Of a DNA stretch of 64,000 nucleotides, positions 1 to 13,200 are shown one piece after another (the first letter of the stretch is position 1; each line of letters starts with the position of its first letter). Under the pieces are notes generated by a model. It did no database searches and had not been told where the DNA came from. It worked only from the letters and a program-made list of their open reading frames with translations. Both the position numbers and the translations under genes were made by a program. The stretch covers positions 68,875,649 to 68,939,648 of the forward strand of contig CP154956.1 of assembly GCA_039621445.1 (NCBI GenBank), given 5' to 3'. This stretch comes from Euglena gracilis (lineage: Eukaryota > Euglenida > Euglenophyceae > Euglenales).

Positions 1-49
1 TGTGTCTATTGATGAAACACTCATGTGACACAACTTTATGAATGGGGGG

Positions 50-305
50 TTTATGTGCACATTTGCGCACACCCAACCAAATGTGTTTATTTTGTGTAAG
101 TGGAGTGGTTGGTGTGCGCATTTGTGCACATTGTCCATTTGTGTATCTGTGGATGACCGATGTGCGCAAATGCACACCAACCACACACAAATACACAAAT
201 GGTTGATGTGCGAAAATGCGCACACCAAACACATACACAAAACACAAACCTGGTTGGTGTGCGGAAATATATGCATGGTTGATGTGTGCATTTGCGCAAA
301 CCAGC
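50..305. repeat. Imperfect tandem array of GTGTGCGCATTTG-type motif
   Basis: Units resembling GGTGTGCGCATTTGTGCACA recur in both orientations, interleaved with ACACAAATACACAAATGG. The motif is partly palindromic around TGCGCA. No coding signal is seen. Confidence 0.7.
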
Positions 306-343
306 CACTTTAAATTTGGGAAATATGCTCCACATTGTTTTAT

Positions 344-599
344 GTTACCCCCCCTTTGTTGTACGACTGGGTTCCTGCAACCGGGGGGGGGGGGTCATAA
401 CACCCCCATAACCTGCAACCTGCGACTGGGGGGGTGGTCGTAAATGAGGGGGCGGTCGTAGGTAAGCTGGTGTTAAAATTTTCGCAACCTGCAACCTGCG
501 ACCGGGGGCGGGGGTGGTCATAACACCCCCATGGCCTGCAACCTGCGACCGAGGGGTGGTCGCAAATGAGGGGTGGTCGTACGACAAGGGGGGGGTACC
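344..599. mobile_element. C-run inverted-repeat element, CTGCAACCTGCGACC family, copy 1
   Basis: The ends are inverted copies of GKTACCCCCCC followed by TTGTNGTACGAC. The interior repeats CTGCAACCTGCGACCG next to TCGTAAATGAGGGG. Further copies lie at 7777-7915 and 45764-46033. It has no open frame of its own, so it is a non-autonomous, MITE-like element. Confidence 0.65.
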
Positions 600-789
600 A
601 CATGCAACACAACACCTGCCTTTTTTGGCTCTAGAAATAAAGTTTGGGCAAGGATTTTGAATGGGTACCGTTTGCATGCGTGATAAAAAACGGTGGCTTG
701 CAAAATACCTTTGTTTTACTTCCATATTATGGAGTGCTCTTCGCACTTAATAGTTGACGTTTGTGGAAAGACAAAAAAAACCGATATCT

Positions 790-1140
790 GACATTTGGGG
801 TCCAGCTTACCAGCCAGCCAGGTCCAGCCAATCAGCACCTTTTTTCCAGCCGGCAGCTCCCAGCCGGACTGTGGACCCCTTCACAGCCCGGCGAAGCGGG
901 GCTGGACCCAAAAAATTCTTTGAAAAATGGGGTAAAAAATGGCCAAAAATGGCAAGAGTTTTCACCCGGAATTTAGCTGGAAAAATGCATCCCAGCTGGA
1001 TTTTGCCTGTTTTCGGGTCTCAGCCGGGCCCAGCCCACTTCCCTGGACCCCACCCCCAGGGGGTGGGGTCCAGCCAGCACCTTTTTTCCCAGTCAGCACC
1101 TTTTTCTAGGCCGCCGAGGCTGGATCCCCCCTCTAGTATT
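790..1140. repeat. CCAGCCAGCACC-rich dispersed repeat
   Basis: CCAGCC and CAGCACCTTTTTTCC recur at both ends of the segment with AAATGGCCAAAAATGG-like spacer between them. The same vocabulary returns at 35990-36210. No gene is evident. Confidence 0.5.
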
Positions 1141-1219
1141 TAAAAAAAATACCCTGATAGAGCGAAGGGTTGGATGAAAACTGCCCCCCCCCCCGGGACA
1201 GGGTGACCTTCAAACAAAC

Positions 1220-1253
1220 CTGCATACACACTATGCCAACTTGGAAACCACCT
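1220..1253 (-). CDS. Candidate exon 6 of the m-AAA protease gene
   Basis: A 34-nt segment lies between TTTTTATCACAG and a CAG|GTTTGT donor. It continues the phase left by exon 5 (two bases, AA) and would encode KGGFQVGIVCMQ. The V-G-I-V-C-M stretch sits where the family has its V-P-V-x-Y strand, about five residues closer to the preceding F-E pair than usual. The intron to exon 5 would be 233 nt. The exon is short and the donor only fair, so this is tentative. Confidence 0.35.
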
Positions 1254-4200
1254 CTGTGATAAAAAAAAAATGCAGGGGATTTTGCGGATAAATCCTTCAT
1301 ACAATATTTTTTATTTATATTAACTCTTGCACATTTTGTATTAAATTACTCAACCCTTTTCTCTTGTTCTTGTTGCCTTTTCTTCATTATTTGAATATTT
1401 ATTATCAATCAGCTACGCTGAACAAAATAAACAAAACATGAGACGGGAAAAAAAATGATTGAGAAGAAGCAAAAACACCGATTTACTTCTCATTCAATTC
1501 CAGCTGCTTTTCAAAGGCATGGGGTGATGCTATCTGCATTGAATATTTTTTGCCATTCACAAGGATGACCATTGCATTTCTGTGGTTGACCACATTGATT
1601 TGCTGAACCTGCAAAGGGGGAGAATTGAGCCCTGACCCGGGGGGGGGGATGGCTATCGGAGGTATTCAAAAGAAATGCGGAAATACAGGGAAAATGGGGG
1701 GAAATCAAGGAAATTGCGTGTTGGGGATGTGTAAACTCCCCCCCCCACTTATAAACCCCCCGGGGTTAGTAGGATCCGGTTTGGTTGGTCGGCCGAAGGG
1801 GGGGGGTTTAAGTGGGGGGGGGTTTATAAGTCCTGGAATTGTTGGTGAAAATCCGAACCCCAAAAATGACCCCGAAACACTCCCAAATTGGCAATTTTTT
1901 GCAAATTTGGTCAAAAATGGCATTTTTGATGATGGTCGATCTCAAAAAAGGGCCAAAAAATCAGTTTTTGGGTGGTTTGCGGCCGAAAAAATCGTCCCCG
2001 GCGGCTTTCATTTTTCTTCCCCGAAGGGGGGGTTTATAAGTCCCGGTTTGGTTGGTCGGCCCGAGGGGGGTTAGTAAGTGGGTGGGGGGGTTTATAAGTG
2101 GGGGGGGGTTACACTTCTGCTGGAAGGGACTTAGAAAAAAACACAATTTTGGCATTTTGCAACGTTGCTGTATGTTTTGAGCTGTTTCACACTTATTTCA
2201 ACAAAGAAATGCAAAAAACACAATTTTCATTATTTTTGGGACCACACTGATTTTAGAAATACAAATTTTGTTGCTGAAAATGCCAAAAAAATTGACAAAA
2301 CAATTGGTCTCAGGTAAAATCTGGTCGGAATGCTGTCACAATGCTGCAAATTTTGGTGAATTTTCAACAAAGCAGCAAAAAAAGCACCTGGGTTCCCTTG
2401 TGAAACGTTCAAAGAATGGACGGAACTCATTTCCCCTTGTATTTCAAGCTCATGCGGAAAAATTGCGGAAAAATTGTGGAAAGATTGCGAAAAATTGCGG
2501 AAATTGTGGGAAATTTCGGGGAAAAAACTGCGGGAAAAAATGCAGTTATCAATCCCCCCCCTGGCCCTGACCACTGGTGAGAGCAGCTCACACTCCAAAA
2601 GCACCAGCTCAAAGCAACATTAGCTGATGAAAATACATTCACATTATTACACGTGACTTTTTTCTACATCCATAGACTTCAATGCAGAACACACACACAC
2701 ACACACACACAAACACACATCCGCGCACACAATTTTTCTGATGTGTGTCACACAAAAAAGCGGTCCTTGACAACAGTTGTCCTGGTGCATTTAACAAAAA
2801 GTCCACAAGGAAAAAACAACCCCCCCCCCGCACCGGGCCTTCTTCCTGCATTTCTGAGCGCCGTTTTAGGTCAAAATTTTATTCGGCGCCAAAAGAATTT
2901 TTCCTTGTGTGGTGCCATGGTGGGTGGGGTCGACCAACCACCCCAGGCCTTCCCGCGCAGCCGGAGAAAATTAAAGCTTTGAAAAAACCCTAATTTTTTT
3001 TGATATTGGCGGATTGTCAAGAGATGCTATTTTCCCTCTCAATGTTGTACGGGCCAGACCCCCCCACCCATCAGGATGGGGGTGGGTGGGCATCAACACC
3101 ACCCCCCTCCAACCATAAAGTTTCGAAGATTCCCTTGCAGCCCTGCCCTTGGCTGCCCTTTGGTCAGAGGGAGGTCTTCATGGGGCGGTCCTTTGTCAAA
3201 AAAGTCTCCCTGAGCTCATTTTCGGCTCAAAAACAGTTTTGTCCGGGCCCGGAGGCCCAAAGAACATGGTTTCGGGCAATTTTTTTTGATTTTTTTTCGT
3301 TTTTTTTTTGACCCAAAAATGACCCAAAATCAATGGGTTGGCGGCATAAAACGAGGTGCTGGCGGGTCGAAAAACGCTCATTTTCGGCGCAAAAACATTT
3401 TTTTCTGGGCCAGGGAGGCAAAAAAAACATCGTTTCGGGCAAAAAAAATTCGATTTTTTGACTTTTTCTTGGCCAAAAACGGCTAAATCGGACAGTGGAA
3501 AAAATGTACAAAATGGCCTGAATTGACCGAAAAACGGCCGTATCTCGGGCTCGGCGGTGAGCTGCGTGGTAACCAAAATACCAGTAGATAGAGCGTTCCA
3601 AGGGCTTCAATTTAGGTATCCAGACATTTCCTTTGATTTTGCATCATTTTTGAGAAATTTTGAAAACATTCATTTTTTTGACCCCCAACCCCCCGAAAAC
3701 GGCTTAATCGAACAGTGGGGAAAGTGTAGAGAACGGCCATATTGGCCGAAAACGGCCATATCTCGAGCTAGGCGGGGAATTGCGGGGAAATCAAAATATG
3801 GCTGGATAGGGCATTCCGAGGGCTTCAAATTAGGTCCGGACATTTCCTTTGATTTGACTTCATTTTGGAGATATTTTGAAAATTGACATTTTTTTGGCCG
3901 AAATGGCAGAGTCCAAAGGGGGGAGGGGCTTGACAAGGGGCCGCCAGTGCCCCGTTTTGGGCCCATTGACTCTGGGTCAAAAAAACGGGTCAAAAAAGAC
4001 GAAAAAATCAGAAAAAAATTGCCCGAAACCATGTTTTTTTGGCCTCCCGGACCGGGTTTACCGCAAAAATCCTACCGAGGAGGTTACCTGCCGGAGGCTC
4101 CAGGGAGGCTCAGGTAAAAAAAAGTTGCATAATTTAGGTACAATTCTGGCCGAATAAATTCATTTTCGGTTTCGTAAAAGCTCTATGTTGCCTCCCAAAG

Positions 4201-7200
4201 TCTGAAAATTTTTCCGTTCCGTTTCTTAGTCCATGAATTAGTCCGTGAATTAATCTGTGAATTTTTATTCCCTCTGTGCAAATGGACAGAAAAACGAACA
4301 GATTCTGACAGGTTCAGAAGCGGATGATCTGCCACTGAGTGCAGTCACCGTGTTTGACGTTGAAGAATGTTTCTCTTTATAACACACAAGAAAGAAAAAA
4401 AATAAGTTCTGTTGTATGTTCCAGCGGGATCACAATTTCAGGTACAATTCTGACCTCTGGATAATTTTGGTGTAGATGTTTCATATTTCTTCTTCTTCTC
4501 CTCGCTGTGCCTGCAGTATCCCATGTCACATCCCCGGTGAGCAACTGCTGATTCATGCATTCTGAGTCTGCAGCACCACGCATTGCATCACTGCACTCCA
4601 CCTGTCCCACTGTCGGCTTGCCCAAAACTGGTGGTCCCTGGAGCCTCCCTGGAGGCTCCCCTCCAGGGGGGCTCCTGGAGGCTGGTTACCTGAGCCCCCT
4701 GGAGCCTCCCTCGGGGAGGCTCCCTGGAGGCTGGTTACCTGAGCCTCCATGGAAGCTCCTTGGAGGGGAGCCTCCCTGAAATGTCTTCAGCCAAGTGAAT
4801 CAACAGTTGCGTGGGGAGAGGTGGTAGGAAAAAAAAAAAAAACTGCATGGCAGCATGGATGTGATGTTGCAAAAAAGGTCACGTGAAATCCAAAGTGGTG
4901 TCCATTTGGCTGTGCCTGGGGGAGGGGGGTGGGGGGAGGGGGCCAGCGGCCCCTCCCCCCCCCCCCCCCCCCCCCCAGCCCCCCTTCCCCTCTGCCCCAC
5001 CCCCCTCCCCTGCACCCCAATATCAACATCCTTTTGTGTGGACATGGCGTAAATAGCAAACGGGTAAAAGCAAAATAAAGCGGACATGGCGTTTTTGTGG
5101 CAAATGGATTTTTGCTTTGCAACAGGTTTGGCGGACATGGCGTAAATAGCAAACGGGTAAACGGTAAAAGCAAAATCAGGCGGACATGGTGTCTTTGTGG
5201 CAAATGGCCAAATTGTTTTCAAAAAAATTGGCAGACATGGTGTATATAGCAAACGGGTAAACAACAAAATCAGGCGGACATGGCGTCTTTGTGGCAAATG
5301 GATAAATGGTCTGTACCACTTCAACGGACATGGCTTTTTTGGCAAGTGGGGGGATGGGGGCGTGTGAGAAGGGATTTTTTTTGGTTTTTTGTGGCGATGT
5401 GGGCGCTGTTGTAAAATATTTCAGAAATGGCAAAATTAGTTGCCTCCGCGGAGCCTCTAACTGAAGGGAGAACCTGCCAAAGCATCCGAGCAAAGCAGAA
5501 TGTCGGCGGACATGCACGGTGCAAAATGCAAATTAAGAAGTGCTGCAGGAAATGCCAGGGTGCACGGTGCTGTGCCAGACATGGCCTGTGTGCGGCAGTG
5601 GTTACCTCCGAGGAGCCTCCGTGGAGGCTCCTCGGAGGCTAAGGCAACCAGCCTTCGCGGAGGCTAAGGTAATCAGCCTCCGTGGAGGCTCTGCGGAGGC
5701 TAAGGTAACCAAAACTTAGGATTCCACATTTGCTGGCACCCCTGTGCTGCGTTGCTGTGATGCAGAGGTGGAGTGTCGAACATGGCCTGTGTACAAAATT
5801 GGTTCCCTGCCGGAGGCTCCGGGGAGGCTCCCTGGAGGGAGGCTCCAGGGAGGCTCAGGTGACCAGCCTCCAGGGAGCCTCCCTGGAGGCTCCAGGTAAC
5901 CAAAAGTGAGGATTCCAAATTTTCTGGGACCCTCCTGGACCCGGAAAACCTGTTTTGGAGCCGAAAATGAGCGTTTTCCGACCCCCCCCCCCCCCGCCCC
6001 GGTTTGGGGCCGAAATCCCTTGACCTTTTTTAAAAACAGGATCAAAAACATAGAAAAAAATCCAATAAAACGGGTACGGGGTATATGGGGGGTTTAACAT
6101 TTCATTAACATTTCAGAAATTACCGGAAAATCACTGCAAATTGCAAGAGTGTAATCTGTAAATTATAAAATATCGAAATTTGCAATGCTAGTCTTTTCGG
6201 CATTCCATTACATGCATGTCCCATTATTCAAAACCTGGTTTGGGGGTCAAACTGCAAATGATTCTTTCTTTTTTTCAGATGCGCTAAATTGGCCACCTAC
6301 AAGGAGGCTCCCCAGGTAAACAGCTTCCACGGACGCTCCGCGGAGGGTCTGCGGAGGGTCAGGTTTGAAAGGGATGGGGTTACAGGAAAGGTTTGGAATG
6401 GGGTCAGGGTTAGGATTGAGGTCGTCAGGCCTGAATCATGCCTGAATTTAGGCCGAATTAGGTCAATTTCCAGCCCGATTTCGGCCCACCCCCTAACTTT
6501 GGCCGATCACGAGCCCCAATTCTTTTCTTAACGACAATTGTAACCCCAACCCCACTCCTGAAAATAACAGAACACACCGAAAAAACACAATCAAAAACCC
6601 CCATCAGCTTCTGTTCAAGAAAAAGGACCACCCCCTTGTTTAATTACTGGGTCCCAGGGTATTAATTAATTAATTAATTAAATGAGCGGGGAGGGGGGCG
6701 GTCGGGACCCGCCCCCGAAGGGGGGGTCAGACCCCCCCCCCACAGGCTTCTTTTTACCAACCCCAGGGGGTGCCTGCCCATAGCACAGCCCCAAGGAATC
6801 GGTTTTGGCGCTAGTGCTGCCGACCAAGCAAATATCCCTCGAAAATAGACATTTTCGGTCCCCAGTGCACTATCCGCCCCAAAATTCTACCCCCACCCCT
6901 GGGGGGGGGTCAAAGTGCCTTACTCCCTTGCCTGACCGTGGCACCCACCACCAGAGCACCTGGGGGGGTGCTATGGTCTTAAAAAGAAGCCTGCTCCCGC
7001 CCGGGAGGCCAAAAAACATGCTTTCGGGCAAAATTTTTTTCGACTTTTTTGACCTGGGTTTGACCCAAAATCAATGGGTTTTGGGTCAAAAACGGGGCGC
7101 CGGGGGGGGGGGGGACAAAAAAACGTCATTTTCGGCTAAAACAGGATTTCCGGTCCGGGAGGCCAAAAAACATGGTTTCGGGCATAAAAAAAATTGGATT

Positions 7201-10200
7201 TTTTTTTCGACCTTTTCACCCAGAAATGGCCGAAAAATGGCCGTAACTCGGGCGAGGCAGGGAGTTGCGGGAAAATCAAAATACGGTTAGATAGGGCTTT
7301 TTAAAGGCTTCAATTTAGGTCTCCGGACATTTCCTTTGATTTTGCTTCATTTTAGAAATATTTTGGAAACATCGTTTTTTTTTGGCCCCGAAAACAGCCC
7401 AAAACGGCCCCAGAAATGGGCCAAAATTGGCTGAGAAATGGCCAGCCGTAACTCGGGCTACACGAAGGGTTGGGGGAAAAATAAACCATGGTTGGATAGA
7501 GCATTCCAAGGGCTTCATTATTGCTCTCTGAACATTTTCTTTGATTTTGCTTCGAGATATTTTGGAAAAGCGATTTTTGACGGAAAAACGGCCCAAAGAA
7601 ACACCCCAAAATGCCAGTTTTGGGCCGCAAAAGCGCGCCAGAACACGGGCCAGCCGTGTCGGCAGTCAAAACGGCGAACGGAGGGTGATAGAGGGCCTCT
7701 GGGGTCCTTCGCGCGTTGAATAACTCGACCTGGCGGGGAGTTGCAGGTCAAACGGAGGTGATTCGAAAACTACCTGCCCCCCCCCCCTTTGTTGTACGAC
7801 CGGGTTCCTGCAACCTGCGACCGGGGGGGGGGGTCGTAACACCCCCATAATCTGCAACCTGCGACCGGGGGGGGGGGGGTCGTAAATGAGGGGGTGGTGG
7901 TACGACAGGGGGGGTGGGCGGGTAGAAATCCAGTCGCTCGCGACTGAAAAAAAATTCCGGGAACCGGGCCGGGATCATGGTGATAATCTGCCGGTTCCCG
8001 AGGTGGCCCGAGGGGACAGGGGGGGGGGGTTCCACCCCCCCCCCTTTTCCCCAGGGGTAAGCTTCACTCTCACCCATAAAGGGATAAGCCTCGTGCAAAA
8101 AAAATCAAATTTAAAATGCCGAAAAATCTTGGGGTGTTGAAATATGCCCCAAAATCGCATTTTCGCGTCCTTTCTTTGAAAAATTGGCCAAAACATACAC
8201 TAAAGTTTTTCATCTTCCCCGGCGAGAAGCGAAGGTTTCTTTTGGGTTCCCGGGGGGGGGGGGTCTGGGACCCCCTCTATTCCGAAGAGGGGAGGAGGGC
8301 CTCCGCAAAGCCACCGTTCAACTGCTGGGCCACTAGGAGGGGTGGAGGGGAGGGCGGAAATCAAAAGCTGCCATTTCTTCCTCTGGTATCTGCAATTTGA
8401 ACCAAAATTTTTGATGACCAACACAAAACTCACCTCTTTGTTTGCAATCAATCGCCGGCAACTGTCCCAATCTATCTCCCCAGACGAGTCGCCTTCTCCT
8501 CGCTGACGCCACATTCTGATCATTGCATAACTTCCTGCAGATACAGAGATAATTCAGAGAAAAATTCATGCAGCAATTTTTTCGTTAGAAACCTATTGTG
8601 AACCAACATTGAGCAAAATACTAATGGATACCCTCGTCGGGGAAAAAAATGATTGCAAAATTTTTTTTGCAAAAAAATGCCCAAAAGATATGCAAAATTT
8701 GAGGGGGAAGGGGGGGACCGCAAAAATGCAAATTATCCGAAAAATGCAAAAATGGCACCAAATTTAAGGGAATCCCGTGGAAAGATCGGGAAAATGATTC
8801 ATTCATGTTTTTATTTTCAAAAAATTTGGAAAATGTCAAAAAAAAAATGCAAAAAAATGGCAAAAAAGTGAAGTATTGGGAAAATCACCACAAGATGCGC
8901 AAAAAAAGGTGGAAAAAACCCCAAAAATGCGTTGGAAAAAAATGGGGGAAAAAGTGCAAAAATGGCCGAAAATGAGCAAAATATTCGCATTGAAAATTAT
9001 CAAAAATGAGCAAAAAATGCGAAAATATCTTGTGCATTTCCTTCCCTGTTGCTTCGACTACAAACAATTGCAGATGGCACTCATCCACCCACCCCAATAC
9101 CCCTGGTGACCAAAGCAGCCGTGAGGCTTACCATCCAGGCAGGAGACATCTGCCTGGATAATAATTTTTCAAAACAAAGTCTCAATGCGAAATGAATTAA
9201 AAAATGCACCATCCAGGAGAAAACTTAAAAACCTCAATGTGAACTGAAATGAAAATCAATGATAACAACTCTCGTGAATGGGAAAAACTCTGGCAAAGAG
9301 AGAGAGAGAGAGCCAAATATGGGAAAATATCTGGGGGTCAATCATCAAAAAATACTGGGACACCCTCCAAACCCAAGACCAAAGCCTCCTTGGTCCACTG
9401 GTAAGATACGTAGGAAAGAACCCTTGAACGGAGAAAGCACTGGACACAATTTTGCCCAGGAGTTTCCCCCAACTTTTCTGGATATCTCTGGAAGTTTCCC
9501 CAACAAATTCTCCAGTTGACATCCAAATTGTCTGCGGCCCTTTGCCCCTATTTTCTGCCTCATATTCCATATTCCACCTTAATCCCCCCCCAAACGACGA
9601 CCCACCCAAATCCCATTTTGATGTCATTTGGAAAGTCCATGAGAACAATGAGCAATGCACAGTGCGCAGTGTGTGCACACGAGGAACATTGATTGATGGC
9701 CAAATTAACATGAACCCCAGCCCTAAATGGGACATCAATAATTTTCGCCAAGAGACTTACACCTACACCCGAAATTTTTGCCCATGGCAATTTTTTTTTG
9801 CCCCAACATGTCAGAAGTCCAAATGCATTTGCCCACAGCTGAAAATATTTGCAGTTGTTCCAAAAAAATTGCACTCTTTCAATGAAATAAAGTTTTGCAC
9901 TGCGCCAATGGAAAAAGATCCATTCCTGCTGGAGTGTAAAAGCACTGTGCAAAACTGTGCAAAAACTGTGCAAAACAAGTCCTTTGAAAAGGGGGGGGTA
10001 ATGCGGTACAGTGGCCATTTCTGTCGACCTCCAGAGGTCAGCCCGACCTCCAGAACCAGCATGGCCAATACCATGCCCCCCCCCCTCTGCCCCCAACTGA
10101 CTGTGCCGTGCCCCCGACTTTTGCCCATGGGGGGGGGGGGACGGGAACAATACAGTGTCAGGGCACTTTTGAAAAGGATTCTTGGAACAGAGAGAGAAAG

Positions 10201-13200
10201 GGGGAATTTTTGGGTGTGTTCAAGGTGCTCTCATTCCCGTCAAATTCCAAAACCAACATCAAAACGGATGTTGGGAGGCACAATTTTCAAGCGTGTGAAC
10301 CAAAAAAAAACTTCATGTTGGCATTTCAGGTGGTCTTTTGGGTCTAACTTGGCTCAGTTTGGGGTGTGGGAGCTCGTTCTCAGGCACCTATAATCAATCC
10401 CAAAATTATCCTCATTTTGGGCCATTTTAAGCCATTTTAGGCCATTTAAGGCCATTTTAAGGTATAGGTGGGGGTTCTGAAAATCACAATGTTGCGTCAT
10501 TTTTTGTCCCGAAAACTGTATCATGACGCGTGCAAACCTTCTCTTATTCAGTAATTAGAAATGCACATCCAAAAAAGCATGCAAATTTCATGAACACTGG
10601 ATCAAAACCATGGGAAGCTCAACAAATCTTAATTCATATCCACAGAGGAATTCTGAACAGTCAGAATTTACAGCAGTGAATTTTTTCAGAAAAAAAAGTT
10701 GGACAAATAATAAAAAATTTTCTTTGCACTACCAAAAAAGTGCCAGTTTTTTGTATTTAGTGAAATCTACACCATTTTGCGGGAGTTTGGTGAAGCAATC
10801 ATTTTTTCTGAAAGATGATGCTGCTGCCTGGTGAAATTCATTTTGATTTTGGCATTGTTTTAGCCAGTTGTACCTTTTTTTTGGCATGAGAGAGGATGGC
10901 AGAGATCAAAGGGCAAAGCTGAGAGCAATTCCTCTTCTCCGTGTTTATTTTCCCCTTTGGGTAAACTTAATACTAAAAAAAAAGGAGAGAATCTCATTCA
11001 TAATTGTTTGTGGTTGTTTGGGTCATTTGATCCTCATCATTATCACCATTAGTAGTAGTATTGGTATGAATGCTATTATTGTTGTTGTTGTTATTGTTAT
11101 TGTTGGTGGTGGTGGTGGTGGTGGTGGTGGTGGTGGTGTTGCTGTTGTTATCATCATTATCATCATCATCATCATCATCATTATCATTACTTATCATTAT
11201 CATTATTGTGATTATAAATCCCCGGCACCTGACGAATGAGCATACACATCTTTCAATTGAGATTTTCCCAGCATCTTTCATCCTTTTTTCTGCTCTTTTT
11301 CCCCATGCTTCCAAAATTACACTGTTTCATTATTTGCAAAACAGCCATCATTGCACACCAAAAAAAAGATGGAAAAGAATACAGCTGTCCAAACCTTAAC
11401 AATTCAGCAACCAAAACAAGGTGGGGGCAGTGGATTTGGGGACTGATGCTATTATCAGAGATTAAAAAAATGGGCCTTGTGGGGCTGTGTTCCTCCACCA
11501 AACACACTGTTCGCCGTCCACATTGACAAAAGACACCAAAAATCATTACCTGAATGGCTTCAGTTGTTCACAAAAACAATTGTTGTGCAACAGAATTCAC
11601 TTTACTGGCACTTTAGGCCATTTCAGGCCATTTGAGGCCATTTCAGGCTATTTTAGGGACCCCTACCTACAAGGAGTCGAAAATTCATTTTAGGCCATTT
11701 TAGCTATAAATGCCTGCTCATCCTCCCCTCCCCCTTACTGTTCCCATGGACCCCAAAGGGGGCCACAGGACGGGAACAGCAAGGGGGGGAATGGTATTCC
11801 GCCCGGGGACTTCATACCCCCCAAAATGACGAAGATGTTTTGCTTCACACAGGGGGGGGGAAATTGATATCGGAGGCCTTCGGAAAAATTGCGGAAAAAT
11901 TGTGGAAAAATTGCGGAAATTGCGGAAAAATTACGGAAAAATTGATATCGGGTATACACATTTCTGCTTGGGGGGACTTAGAAAATTTTCAATTGTGAGG
12001 TTCAGAACACCGCAACACCCATGTCGATGCAGGCGAGCACAAATCAACACGCTTGATGTTCTTTGCACAGGTGGGACGCACCCAATCCTGTGACCAGTGG
12101 TGGACCTGTGAGAAAAATTGGTAAACTGGGGGGGACAACAAAACACAATAGCACACCTGTTGATCCATTTGAAGAATGGCTTGAACTCATTGCATCTTCC
12201 ATCTTCGGTGGTGGGGAAAAAATTCTTCAAAAAAATGGTGAAAAATTGCGGAAAAATTGCGGAAATTGCGGAAAAATTGCGGAAAATTGCGGAAATTGCG
12301 GAAAAATTGCGGATATCAATTCCCCCCCCCCTGCTTCACATAAAATTCTGTGCCAACTCCGCAGTGACACATCCCAGCCAGTGGATGGGGATGTGGTGCA
12401 ACAAGCTTCTGCTATGAACCTTGGACACATAGTGGAAAAAGCGAGCCCCGGCCCTTTTCAAAAAAAGGGAAAGAGTGTTGTCTGAAACAAAGCAGTTTTC
12501 TCATTGAGTTTGAAGAGCCCAACATATTGCACTCTGCAAATTGCTAAAAACTCAAACAGGAGGGTTTCTTTCCCAAAGTAAATTCCCCTTCATTCCCCAT
12601 AATCTGCAAAGGCCACGAGGAAGCACCAGAATAAACAGAAACTGAAAAAATACACCAAAAAACTACAACATTGAGCATGACATTCATTTTCCTGTCTAAA
12701 AACATCTCATTGGTTCCCATAGACAATAGACAGGTCCCTTTTAGGGTCCATACCCCCAAATGATACCCCCCACTCCTTATACCCGGGGGGGGTATAACAG
12801 CTAACGAACGGAATGACTAATTCTCCCAAAGGAATGACAGAGGGATTTATGAAACTTTTTGACATGGTTTTTGGAACAAAATGGCATTTCATTTGAAACT
12901 TTTGACAAAATTCACGAAACAACCCTGCATGAAGCCGCACATTGCCGTCTCAAATTCTGTGTCAATTTTATTGCATAAAAATCCGTCAAAGTATTTCACA
13001 AATGCTGTCAAAGCTTTCAAATGATTTTTGAAGACATTTCAAAAACTCTATCAAAAAGTTCCAACAACCTGTTGTCTGGGATTTAATTCAAAACCTATTT
13101 TCTGGGCCTGACGCCTGCCTTGATATTCCACTGGCTTAAACGGAATTCAGCTTGATATTGTTTAGGTCAGTCAATTTCCATCCAAGCGCCCGTTTAGGTC

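Noticed and set aside
3196-3610. Conserved gene in the 'G' repeat (peptides with SRARRGVAGKSKY)
   Set aside because: The similar peptides arise from a dispersed DNA repeat with different frames open in different copies and frequent indels.
9452-10393. Longest open frame of the window (313 codons, plus strand)
   Set aside because: It runs through an 'A' family repeat and C/G runs without a break, its parts have no domain-like pattern, and the antisense frames are equally open. I take it as chance.
11040-11239. Poly-Val/Ile or poly-Asn/Asp protein
   Set aside because: This is a compound trinucleotide microsatellite inside an intron.
12544-12759. Minus-strand frame VVVFWCIFSVSVYSGASSW in intron 3
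   Set aside because: Some protein-like composition, but no splice signals, no second exon and no homology I recognise; not enough to call.
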